Assembly (NCBI GenBank): GCA_030142905.1
Contig: JASJOG010000016.1
Location: 1,553,001 to 1,617,000 of the forward strand
Reading direction: 5' to 3'
Origin: Heliopora coerulea
Taxonomy: Eukaryota; Cnidaria; Anthozoa; Scleralcyonacea; Helioporidae
Length of the DNA stretch: 64,000 nt
This document shows, piece after piece, positions 54,583-64,000 of the stretch. Below the pieces are notes generated by a model. It was not told the DNA's origin. It did not search any database and was given only the letters and a program-made list of their open reading frames with translations. Every line of letters starts with the position of its first letter. Within the stretch, counting starts at the first letter, position 1. The position numbers and the translations under genes are program-made.

Positions 54583-56039
54583 GCAAGTTTCTACCACAAC
54601 TTATTACATCATTTGTGTGTTTGGTTTTAAAATCCTTTTAATATCAGCGATTTGGTATTGACAGAAATAATATTACTAAAGATATCATAAAGAGAAAATG
54701 CAACCTTCATGATCCATGTTCAGGAATTAAGTTTTTAACAAGTAACAGTCAAACTTAATGATCTTGCCAGACGAAAAGTGATTGAGCAGTTAATTCTCCA
54801 ACTTATCAACCATATACTGTAAATATTTAAAAGTTAATGCATTCACAAAGCACACTTATAGACTGCATTGCCAGTTTTTCAGGAAATGCATTTTGGAGTT
54901 CTTAATTAGCTCACTAACGGGCAGGCCTCATCCACTTAACAAGTAAAATCATCTGGTGTTAGCCACAGTAAAATATCAGAGTGATCCCTTGCCCCTTAAT
55001 GGGTTAAAATGGGGTTGTGCTGTGTTATGAAACATCAAGTCTACAGCATTTTAGAATTTATAACCAAAAATATTCATATAAATTAATTAGCCCACAGAGG
55101 TAACATATTGTAAATAAACCTACACATTGTTGACAAAGTTATACTGAATGCCCAGTCTTTACTGACCTGTAGATACATGAACGAAGGATAAATACCATTA
55201 GTGTAACCAAGGGGGAAGGCAGGGGGAGCAGTTAACCCCCACACACTTTTCATCCTGACAAAATCTGTCAATACATCCGGTACATTTTTTGGTGCGTTGA
55301 GCTGGTCTGTCACGGATTCCATTTGCTTTTGAATTAAAAAATAAAAAATTGTTAAAAGCTCTGGTGAAGGTTAAGTATAAGAAGGAGGTTAGTACAAAAT
55401 GTTGGTAATGAATTCTGTTCTTTTTTAATGCACAAAAATGATAGAGCCTGTCAACCTTCAGGACAGAGTGCTTGTGGTAGTGGTGATGATTGAAAAAGAA
55501 GATATGTCGGTATACATCATAGCTCACTTGATGTTCACACTTCTGTGTAAATTCATTTTCAAAATTTAATACCTTTATATTAGCCAGAACTGGCAAAGTA
55601 GAAATAATTTATTTCCTTTTTCACAGAAAGAAGCTCCAGAATGATGAAACTATTAATTTAGAATGTATATAACACTTGATAATTTGCTGGTGTTGTTAAT
55701 TCCTTTTAGTGTTTAATTGATGAATCAGTGAAGGACTTTGTGCTTGCATTTGTTAAATTGATAGATTTGTATGACTTAAGTTTTTCCTGCTCTCGGTTTG
55801 GGTTACTTTGATTTTTACTTAATTGTATTTGTTGGTACATTGTTAATATCTTGCTGGTATATTGGTCCAAAAAATCCCCTGACCCCATTTTCAATTTCCT
55901 GCTGTGTAACTGATAAATACCAGCTAGATTTTTGTTTTTATTTTCATGCAAATTGTGAAAAGATGACCAACTATTTTTAAAGGACTAAAATCAAGCACCT
56001 CAGACATGCCAAATAATTCAAAGGGCAAGTCACTCATAA

Positions 56040-56285
56040 AAACTGTACAAGATCAAAAAATCATGTGATTTTTTATCATTATGATATTTTTAAAATGTTT
56101 TTGTGATTTTTTTTTTGTTTACTTTTTGTGATTCATTGATTTTTTGTGAATTTTTGATTTTGTGTGATTTTTTGATAATTTTTTTATGAATTATTGGGGG
56201 TTTTTTATGATCTTTTTTGTACTTCTCATGATCTTAATTTTTTTTTGATTTTTCACACTTTATTGTGATTTTTTCCTTGTGATTT
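56040..56285 (+). repeat. T-rich degenerate repeat (GTGATTTTTT-like)
   Basis: Words such as TGTGATTTTTT, GTGATTTTTTG and TTGTGAATTTTTG recur about every 10-20 bases over roughly 240 bp, strongly T-biased on the plus strand. It looks like a decayed simple repeat. Confidence 0.65.
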
Positions 56286-56826
56286 TAACCCCCTTCAGAC
56301 CAGGATTTTCTAAGCCTTCAGGGGCTGATGGGTAGCTTTGGAGGTCCACAATTGTAACTTAAAAATCATCAATGCTATGGCCACCAAATTTACACAGGAA
56401 GATACACACATGAATTCTAATAACTTGAAGTAGCTTGGTATCATTGTGACGCATTATGACATCGTCTTTGCATCATTTTTACATCATTTGTTTGATTTTA
56501 TTGGCTAAAAAATTGTAAGGAACTGAATTAACTGTGATGAACAAAACTATCCTTTATGGTACCGTGGAAGACAATGGAGCTTCATATCCTGCTTATACAT
56601 CCTACCTTACTTCATGTGGTGATAATCGAGAAGTTGGTAATATGTTTAAAATTGTGTCAATGATTCCTTATATGATTTTATTACTGCCAAACTTTCAAAG
56701 CTGTCAAAAACGAAACTGGATGGTTGTCGATTAACATCCGTTAATTTTTACTTGCTGTAAACAAAACATCTCGGTTGAGAGTCTGATGGACATTTGATAA
56801 CGAAGAATTTTAACATTGATTATGAT

Positions 56827-57006
56827 AGCCCAGCAAACTATCTTTACGAAAGCCATCGAGTCGGACACAGAAGTAAAATCATAATGTTTAATAAAGTTCT
56901 AACGTTTCGTTGTATCATCACAACGAAATGTTAGAACTTTATTAAACATTATGATTTTACTTCTGTGTCCGACTCGATGGCTTTCGTAAAGATAGTTTGC
57001 TGGGCT
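56827..57006. repeat. Near-perfect 180-bp palindrome
   Basis: Arms of 86 nt (56827-56912 and 56921-57006; left arm starts AGCCCAGCAAACTATCTTTA) are reverse complements with a single mismatch around the 8-nt spacer TATCATCA. On the minus strand the centre reads GTGATGATACAACGAAACG, reminiscent of a hammerhead core (CUGAUGA...GAAAC) but with the first C changed to G and no evident stem II. No target duplication or coding sequence is visible. It lies in intron 1 of the transporter. Confidence 0.9.
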
Positions 57007-58239
57007 TTGATATTCCTCTTGAGATTACGTTTTCCGCCTGGTCAATCCCTAATTGATTATGATTTTTATACGATCGATTTTAAGTTAGGAACGTTATCTT
57101 TGTTGAGAGTCAAATAAAGATTTTAGTATCCATACAAACATTTCTGTGTGCTGTCAAAAAGTTTTTGTTTCAAGTTGCTTAATGTTTTCCCGCGTTGTAT
57201 TTACTATCCGAATGCGAAGTTCTCATCTTGTAAAACAGATATTTGTGATTACTGAAGGTACTCTAACTTATAGATGCCACAAAAGGTTGGTGGACATGCA
57301 CCAAGGTTGTTCCAAGTTTTCAAACCCTCTATCAGACTTCAGCTCCATCAAGATACCCTAGTGTTATGGCCTATTTTCACGATACGATTGTCCGTCCTGG
57401 CTTATGCAATGTTGTCTGAAGGGCTCAGTTACTGCTTACAAAGTGAGTACGTACTGAAGACGCTTGTGACTTAATCGAATACGTCACAAAGAACAATTGT
57501 ATCCTATATATGAGGGACATGGGCACACCTCCGCATTAGGTACCTATTTTTTCGGCCAAATACTTTAGCAGTGAAAAACATAAAATGAAACTTTAGGTGA
57601 ATGCAATATTAAACAATTTTTATCCGAATGCTTCAAAGATTCTAAACACACAAAGAAACAAATTGTGAAGTAGGCATTTTTAAAGTCAAGTGTCACAAGC
57701 TGCTCGAGAGAAGTATTGATCCTCGATTCAAAGTTTTCACTTTGGTGATAGTTCGCAACGTGATAGGGGGCTGATTACTAGGAAGACTTAGCCACGGATG
57801 AAATGTTGCCCTGGTCAGCCCACTTGAAGTATCGACCGAAGCTTGCGAAGAACTCCTTTACAAATTATCAGGCGATTACAGTTTCAGTCTAGGCTGGAAT
57901 CTTTTCATGTATACAAATAATATGAAACGTAAGAAGAGAGTAGAGATTACTCCTAGACATGTGTAAAGCATTAGTGAGGAAATGTTTGTGCGATACGTGA
58001 TCAAATATGAAGACTGCAAGGGCAAATTTCACATGAAGTGTTACATCTGTAATTATGGCTTAAATTTCATGGATTTTATTTTCCTTTTCGTTTCAATACC
58101 GAAATTTCTGAGCCTACAGCGAAGCTGCGTGCGAGGCCAAAGCCCACGCAATGCCAGAAGAGTAATAACGAGGGAAGTTAGAGTTTGGAGAAGGAAATTT
58201 TCGAACGTCAAAATTTTAAGACCAGATCTAAGTATTTTT

Positions 58240-58315
58240 AGACCAGACGGGGATCAGTTGCGAAAAATGCCTCCTGTGGGAGTGATACCAGTGCTCTGTT
58301 AACTAAGCTACGAAG
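58240..58315 (-). repeat. Decayed tRNA-like SINE remnant
   Basis: The minus strand reads GGCCTTCGTAGCTTAGTTAA then AGAGCACTGG and, after a disrupted middle, GATCCCCGTCTGG. An A-box-like part survives and the B box is lost. It belongs to a different or older tRNA-like group than the 72-nt copies. Confidence 0.45.
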
Positions 58316-60272
58316 GCCGTTGCTGAGAACTTGGCCTCGACTTCTATACTAATAATGGTGAAAATCCTGATGTAGTCAATATAAGATACTGAAACTCAAA
58401 AATTTTGTTTATCAATTATAAGCTTTGGCTTCATGTTATCAAGTGTCAACGATAAATATTCATTAGATATACAGTTCATCAGCATTACTATCATTATTAA
58501 TCCAGAACTCGTGGCCAAACTCTCGGCAAAAATATTCGTAGCTCTGTTGGCAGAACGCTGCTATAAATTCACAGGGTCGCGTGTCCGATTCGAAGCCGGA
58601 AGCCCAAGAGTTGGTTTTTGGGCAGCTTGTCAGGATTAGGTCTTCCTTCATCTGCTATAAACTTCCGTTTCATGTGATTGGGTGTATATGCCAAATGTTT
58701 GCTGAATAATGCCGACGGTCTGAGGGAAAGTCCATGCGGAAATATAGTTACTTACACCTTCGGATGTTGTGAATGTATTCTTAAATGCGCCGAAAATTGA
58801 TCATAGACCTATTTAGGGTTGCTGTTTGTTAATAGGAAAACATCACTTGACCCGAGTTTGACAATTTGCATGAGAGACTTAGTGGGTTAATTTATGTGCT
58901 CACTGGTTATGCTCATAACGTCATCAATCAGCATCATCAATGACCGTAAGAACCTACATAACGACTTTGTAAACAAGAGAAACCGTTTTCAACCATTTGA
59001 TAAGAACCTTACACAGCGGATTTATACACTGGGTTTGCATGGGTCTTCAAAAACTATGAAAGTCCTTAAATTTTCTATTTTTGAAGCTAAGTACTCAAAA
59101 GTCCATAAATTTTCAGAAAATCTACCCTAGTTGAAGAAAAGTCCTGAAATTTTATTTGCCCTGCTGCCATTCAGTAAGGCTGGTATTACATTTAAATAGC
59201 CACGGGTTATTTTTTATCGTCTATGTGTAATCATTTATTCATCTTTATTCAAATAGAATCAGAGATGTTCTAGTCATCATGACACTTGCTATAGTTACCA
59301 CTATTTTAACGTATTATATACTTTCTAGGGTGTTTTTGAAATTAGGTGCCATATGTCATAGGGTCCTTAAAAATGCCTTAAAAATACCACAAAAAGTCCT
59401 TAAAAGTCCTTAAGATTTATACTGAGACAAGGAGAAGAACCGTGTATACACTTCTCATGAAACAAAGTCGACTAGAACTTGGAGGTCATAATCTACGACG
59501 GCATTTGGGTGCGAAAATACAGTTAATTATTTATTTCAAATTCAATACCTGGCAGATCTTTCCAAATTCATAGTCTAAAAGTAATCTGCACGTGATCTGT
59601 TCACACCAGAATGTCCTTGCTCCGTTCCCTGTGGGATCTTTTCAAGAATTGGAACAGAGAGGGGATGGGCTCATACGCTTACGAATTAAAATGTGCAGCC
59701 TATTAGAAAAAATGGTTAACTTTCCAAAGTGATCCATACATCGAAGCCGCAAGATTGACTACCTTTTTCGTCCCGAGAATTTCAGGCACAGAATGTGGAC
59801 CTGTAATTGTGGAGAGTGCACATTCTGCGTTTGCTGACTCACCAAACATCAATCCTTTCTAAATTTTGGTTGCAAGTGTTGGTCGCGCAAAAGGATTAAA
59901 ACTACGCTTATACCATAAGAGTGAAAATTTGTTTTATGCATTGCTAGAGGGAATGAAGAATTCCTTTTAAAAATGGAAATGACTCAAAAAGTAATTAGTT
60001 ATTATGACATCAAAAGGTACAATAAGATATCGTGTAATATTTTGTCATCCGTCTGCCAAATTTGCTTGTTCCTCCGTCGATAATGCCATGTGACGTAATC
60101 AACCAATATACACGATACAAAAAGATAATCAGGATTTAGATGATGTATATGGTATCCTCCATATGGTATCCGATGATGTATATGGTATCCTCTATGCTTA
60201 GTTATCGCTTAATATAACGTTTCCTTAATACCATTTCTTAATAATAGCATTTTATTTACCCTTTTAATGTAG

Positions 60273-60841
60273 CTTTGATTGGATCGCTGAACTATGGCAT
60301 GATGTTCTTTATGGGACCCATTGGGGCGGCACTGTCAGCAAAATATGGATGCAGATTGATATCAATGGCGGGAAGTTTCGTTCTTGCAATGGGATTAATT
60401 TCATCATCTTTTGCTCAAAATATCTACACCTTATATGTCACCTATGGTGTCATGATAGGTTTTGGTGCCAGCTTGTGTTACTTTTCAACAATCGTGGCTG
60501 TTGGGCAGTATTTTCACAAGAAACTATCGTTAGCTAATGGAGTTATATCTTCAGGAAGTGGCGTTGGCTCTTTGGTGATGGGGCCTGTGATGAATAACCT
60601 TTTACAATCTTTAGGTTGGAGGCACACGCTCCGTGTTTATAGCTGCATGATGGTCGTGGTCTTCTTGAATGCCTTGTTTTATCGTCCTATAAATTCGCAC
60701 ATTCAGCCTGCAAAACAGGATGAACACCAAAAGAAAGTGGGATTTATTGATCTGACTATCTTCCGTAACAAAGCATATATCATTTGGTGTGTGTCCCTTG
60801 CTATCTTTATTTTAGGTTATTTCATTCCCTTCGTTCACTTG
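60273..60841 (+). CDS. SLC16 transporter, exon 2 (helices 2-7)
   Basis: A 569-nt coding exon with acceptor at 60271-60272 and donor GTAAGT at 60842. The reading continues from exon 1 in phase 1 and ends in phase 0. It holds MFFMGPIGAALSAKYGCR (helix 2 and loop), GLISSSFAQNIYTLY (helix 3), VMIGFGASLCYFSTIVAV (helix 4) and QYFHKKLSLANGVISSGSGV, the MCT helix 4-5 signature with the basic loop. Next come NNLLQSLGWRHTLRVYSCMM (helix 6), the cytosolic central loop (PINSHIQPAKQDEHQKKVGF) and FRNKAYIIWCVSLAIFILGY (helix 7). The central loop is short. No stop or frameshift occurs. Confidence 0.92.
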
Positions 60842-60914
60842 GTAAGTGTTGAGAAATTATTTTAAATATTGGTTTGTTTCCTGATCGGGGGTGAGAAAGC
60901 ATTCTGGTTTCAAT

Positions 60915-61720
60915 TGTACTCCAGTCAACTCTATTCATGGCTACTGGAATGCTGACTCTCAGTCATTAGTATGGGCAAAAAGTGAAGCCAAGATGGCCGT
61001 CCATGAAGGGAGAATTTGTACGTTGGTTTCAGTCCTCTTCGCAGTCTTGTACGTCAGTTCCAGTCCTTTACACGACTTAAATCTTCAGTTATGGTTCAGT
61101 CTTCAGACAAAATATTGCTCGTTTAGTTATACATAGTCGAGTATTTAAAAGGATTAATTATTGCCGTGTGGCCTCAGAATTGTGCTAAATTGTCTAAAGA
61201 TGATACACCAACGGTAAAAAAGTGGACGTGCACTTAGTACTTTCCTTAAGTAATTTTTTTCGGTCGTTTTATCAGGATTCTGGTCAATTTCGTAATTTAT
61301 TTTTCGCGAAAATGTATAACCAATAACTCGGCTTGATTTCGTCGAAATATATTTAAAATTCTTGAACTCATTGCTGTCATTTGAAGAAATATTTTGTTTA
61401 TTTTCTCACTGACCTATTTTCGCTTTAGAAAAGTGCAAAAAGTCGCGTGAGAGACTAAATCTCATGTACAAGACCGCTTAGGGGACCAAAACTGACATAC
61501 GAAACACTGAACTTAATTATAACTGGACCGCGTAAAGGACTGAAACTGGCGTCCAAGATGACCGTGTGGGAGACAGAAACTGATTTAACTGGAGTTAGCC
61601 TTTCAGTTGTAATACAGTTCAGTGGTACGAAATTGCCCTCCATGGACGGCCATCTTGGCTTCACATTTCATTGGCCAGTTAGCATTCCAGTTACAGAAAT
61701 CGAGTTCACTGACGTAGTCA
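60915..61720. mobile_element. Inverted-repeat transposon carrying repeat S
   Basis: The left arm (about 60915-61090) and right arm (about 61490-61720) are reverse complements; GAAGCCAAGATGGCCGTCCA occurs near 60983 and inverted near 61648. Inside, 61170-61500 matches 26366-26695. Arms also share repeated GACTGAAACTGGCG/CAGTTTCAGTCC words. There is no transposase, so it is non-autonomous. Confidence 0.7.
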
Positions 61721-62080
61721 TGACAATATCATGAAAGTCATGAAAATGGAATTCTAGGAAATTATTTGGTTGGAGATCCAAACATGTTTGGAAATCCTCT
61801 CGAAGTTCGAGTTCATCTATGTACAGAAAATATTTCATTGTTCTTAATTCAATAAAAGCGTACTCTTTGTGCTACCATTAATTTTTAAAATCAAAGATTA
61901 AAGTTTGTCCAACAAATAACTCAGCTGTTCGCGAACTGTAATTATTCTTTTTCTTTCTTGCAGTACGTAAAAGACCATTATAAGATAAAATGTATCAATG
62001 AATTATTAAATGTGGTAGCTTGCTAGACATATGTTTTATACGCACGACGTCAAGTTATTCCATTCAGAAAAACTTTCTGA

Positions 62081-62152
62081 GTTCCTGACAAGAATCGAAC
62101 CGGTAACCGTCTGATCACCGGTGAGATGTTCTAACCATTGAACTACATAGAC
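62081..62152 (-). repeat. tRNA-like SINE head, copy 6 (minus member of pair C)
   Basis: A 72-nt tRNA-like sequence whose acceptor 3' strand is CAGGAAC. The A-box region is TAGTTCAATGG and the B-box-like sequence is GTTCGATTC. The tail, read leftwards, has CTCAGAAAGTTTTTCTGAA. It is more diverged than copies 1-5. Confidence 0.7.
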
Positions 62153-62177
62153 TCAGATGGTGAGCGAAGGTTACAAT

Positions 62178-62249
62178 TATGTACTGGTTCGATGGTTAGA
62201 GCATCTCACCGGCGATCAGAAGGTTACGGGTTCAATTCCCGTCAAGGAC
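62178..62249 (+). repeat. tRNA-like SINE head, copy 7 (plus member of pair C)
   Basis: Head-to-head partner of the previous copy, only 25 bp away. The B-box-like region is GTTCAATTC and the A-box side has changed (TGGTTCGATGG), so the acceptor stem no longer pairs well. The CTCAGAAAGTTTTTCTGAG hairpin follows at once. This is the third locus with opposed copies in the window. Confidence 0.7.
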
Positions 62250-63020
62250 TCAGAAAGTTTTTCTGAGAAGAACGGCTTAAGAACGTCTATATAAAACATA
62301 TGACATGTATTGTTACCTGATTGGCTAATACCCGCGTTTCGATACAAGTATCTAAGCATGGAATATTTTACATTTATATTAATTATCACTAATATCAAGT
62401 ATCACTTTAAGTGATATTAAATATCACTTTTAAGTATCACTAGTGTTGACCATCACTTTCGGTTTATTAGTTCGACGTTTGTTGCTACAAAAGAATTTTT
62501 ATTAGTTCGTGATAGATTTAAATAAAGTGAACAAGATACGTGGTTCATTCGGCTATTAATTCCAGCAATTTGTGACGATGTTCAGGAAATATTTCAATTT
62601 AGTTTTCTCTTTACGTCTGTGTCATCTGATGTTATCGATGACAGCAAAATTTAAGGCCTTGAATAATTCCTTGATTGGACTGTGAGCACTCCAACGTGCC
62701 AGATACGTCAGAAGGCTAATCTTCGAAAAGAGTGGATATTTAAAAACTCTCAAATTGATTTTGAAGCTATTATCGCCGTGTACAGTACAGTATTTTTACT
62801 GTAACATTAAACAGACAATGTAGCGAACAATTTTATTTTGAAACTGAAGCAGGACTGTCCGAGCTCTGTATAAGAGATTTTTAATCGGGCTGTGCCGTAG
62901 ACTTCGCTGGATGCCTACTCTTTACTGGTGGTTATTTAACCTTTACTCAGTTTCTTAGATATAAGTTGGTATAATTCGTCTGAGCTACGTCTGAACGTAC
63001 ATGTTATTTCAAAATTTTAG

Positions 63021-63390
63021 GTAAAATATGCCCGTAACAATGGAGTATCAGAAGATGACTCTTCATTTTTAATTGGTATTATGTCGGTTGGTTCAACTTT
63101 TGGCAGGCTGTTTTTTGGAAAACTTTCAGACCACCCAAGAGTGAACAGACTTCATGTTTATCAGGTCTCGATTCTTTTCATGGGCGTTGCAAACACTCTT
63201 CTTCCGCTGATGAAGACCTACGCTACTATCGTGTCTTATTGTGTTGTTTGGGGTATATTTGAAGGGTGCTATGTCGCACTTTGTGCAGTGCTTACAGCAG
63301 ATATCGTTGGACGGGATAAGCTCTCATCCGGAGTTGGTGTGGTGTTTGCAATAAAGTCCATTCCTTTGACAGGTGGACCGACATTAGCAG
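63021..63390 (+). CDS. SLC16 transporter, exon 3 (helices 8-11 region)
   Basis: A coding exon from acceptor AG at 63019-63020 to donor GTAAGA at 63391, starting in phase 0 and ending in phase 1. It continues VKYARNNGVSEDDSSFLIGI after helix 7. GSTFGRLFFGKLSD (helix 8 and the GR..G..SD loop typical of MCTs), YQVSILFMGVANTLLPL (helix 9), YCVVWGIFEGCYVALCAVLT (helix 10) and GVVFAIKSIPLTGGPTLAG (helix 11 start) follow. At least one more exon encoding the last helix and C-terminus must lie beyond 64000. The three exons give 379 codons plus one base. Confidence 0.92.
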
Positions 63391-63420
63391 GTAAGATTAT
63401 GGGGAAAAAATGGTCATTTA

Positions 63421-63842
63421 GGCCCCAGTTACACTACACCGGATTGCTTTTCGTATCGAATTACCTCAAACCAATCCGATACTGAAATAGCACGTTTCAG
63501 TTCGCACTTACAATGTACCGCTTCGCTCCGTTCCTTTGCTTGGTCAAGGAAATATTACACATTTGTTGCCAAATAAATGATGAGTAAGGACTAGACAGCG
63601 AGATTGAACTTGTTCTCGAGTCAGTGAAGTCATTCGCAAAGCGTTCGCATAGGATCCAGGCGGTTCCACGGCAAGGGAACGTAGCGGATTACTTTTCATA
63701 TCACCTTCACAGCGGAGTGATTTTGTTCCGGGTTCGCCAAGCGTTATGTACCGGATTACCGCGGAGTAGTGTTACTCAAACCCCAATCCGATACGAAAAG
63801 TAATCCGCTACGCAAGTAATCCGGTATAGTGTAACTGGGGCC
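63421..63842. mobile_element. 422-bp PIF/Harbinger-type MITE with TTA target duplication
   Basis: The ends GGCCCCAGTTACACTA (63421) and its exact reverse complement (ending 63842) are perfect 16-nt terminal inverted repeats, imperfect further in (CCGGATT...CGTATCG). The element is flanked by TTA at 63418-63420 and 63843-63845, the 3-bp TWA duplication typical of PIF/Harbinger. There is no coding sequence. It lies 30 bp inside intron 3 of the transporter. Confidence 0.88.
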
Positions 63843-63845
63843 TTA

Positions 63846-64000
63846 GTCGCTTAGCAGGAGCAATTTTCAGAGTTCGCGAGCTTGACGAATACTCGCGATA
63901 TTCTGTAAACCCCAGCTCAATATGTATTGGATTTCACGTCCACCAGCAATTGTTGTCACATTGAAGCTACTTACTGAAGCACGGCATATGTTCCTCACTC
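63846..64000 (+). other. Transporter intron 3, continuing beyond the window
   Basis: Starts at 63391 and is not closed by an acceptor before the right edge. Apart from the MITE nothing is recognised. Confidence 0.7.

Larger units (their letters stand above)
53138..60272 (+). other. Transporter intron 1 (7.1 kb)
   Basis: Bounded by donor GTAAGA and acceptor TTTAATGTAG. It contains non-coding DNA, including an 18-bp-arm hairpin (54541-54582), T-rich degenerate repeats (56040-56285), a 180-bp palindrome (56827-57006), a decayed tRNA-like sequence (about 58240-58315), a cluster of AGTCCTTAAA repeats (59050-59415) and a short tandem of GATGATGTATATGGTATCCT near 60130-60195. Open frames at 55083-55596 on the minus strand are not recognised. 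Confidence 0.8.
60842..63020 (+). other. Transporter intron 2 (2.2 kb), mostly transposon DNA
   Basis: Donor GTAAGT and acceptor CAAAATTTTAG bound it. It holds the inverted-repeat transposon 60915-61720 (repeat S, full form) and SINE pair C (62040-62290). The remaining 62300-63010 has short repeats of AGTATCACTTTTAAGTATCA type near 62395-62445 and no coding sequence. Confidence 0.85.

Noticed and set aside
55083..55596. Cys-rich minus-strand frame with CTGCIDRFCQDEKC
   Set aside because: Resembles a small cysteine-rich peptide at first sight, but has no signal peptide or start context, lies in antisense orientation within an intron, and matches no family I can name.
58433..58651. Overlapping frames near GTTCGAAT-like text
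   Set aside because: Considered as a second tRNA-like SINE, but neither an A box nor a paired acceptor stem could be found.
60349..60537. Alternative frame inside transporter exon 2
   Set aside because: Shadow of the SLC16 coding frame, which has the family motifs and fits the splice phases.

Overview
The window reads as AT-rich nuclear DNA of an invertebrate animal, most likely an anthozoan cnidarian (coral or sea anemone). The reasons are GT-AG introns of several kilobases, one intronless cnidarian-style membrane enzyme gene, and a dense mix of decayed non-LTR, Penelope-like and Ty3/gypsy retrotransposons, tRNA-like SINEs and DNA-transposon MITEs. The host assignment is inference from gene style and repeat content; no marker gene settles the species. 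There is no sign of bacterial organisation (no operons, no CRISPR, no rRNA).

Only two host genes can be supported. On the minus strand at about 1.7-3.0 kb lies a single-coding-exon type II membrane protein with a DxD-type motif, probably a Golgi glycosyltransferase-like enzyme. On the plus strand, from 52.9 kb to beyond the right edge, lie the first three coding exons of an SLC16 (monocarboxylate-type) transporter. Its introns 1-3 hold repeats, including a near-perfect 180-bp palindrome and a PIF/Harbinger-type MITE 30 bp after a splice donor.

Between the two genes is a repeat graveyard. 4.2-4.7 kb: LINE 3' end with a (TCTCA)n tail. 5.4-6.7 kb: degenerate minisatellite holding a head-to-head pair of tRNA-like SINEs. 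6.8-8.1 kb: large inverted-arm element. 8.5-9.3 kb: MITE. 10.4-10.9 kb: three-unit tandem repeat. 11.8-15.6 kb: three LINE remnants, one with a restriction-like endonuclease. 15.6-19.3 kb: featureless. 19.3-20.2 kb: LINE end. 20.6-20.8 kb: twin hairpins with a degenerate hammerhead-like core. 21.9-22.6 kb: unclassified repeat 'R', which recurs at 42.0-42.7 kb in opposite orientation. 23.0-26.0 kb: hAT-like transposase split by about 2.4 kb of other repeats. 26.0-28.1 kb: SINEs, a second transposon-like pseudogene and a MITE. 28.5-29.4 kb: Penelope-like element with GIY-YIG endonuclease. 30.2-30.9 kb: second restriction-endonuclease LINE. 31.3-32.7 kb: LINE interrupted by a hAT-type MITE. 32.7-37.0 kb: gypsy element with paired LTR segments, primer-binding site, broken protease/RT/integrase and a nested SINE pair. 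39.3-40.2 kb: LINE end. 41.4-41.8 kb: MITE. 42.0-49.1 kb: two minus-strand LINEs side by side, the longer with a CCCH-zinc-finger ORF1 and a full endonuclease domain.

No cooperative gene system is visible. The most unusual structures are non-coding: the SINE pairs, the palindromes with ribozyme-like cores and repeat R. All mobile-element reading frames show at least one stop, frameshift or lost catalytic residue, so none looks autonomous as it stands.
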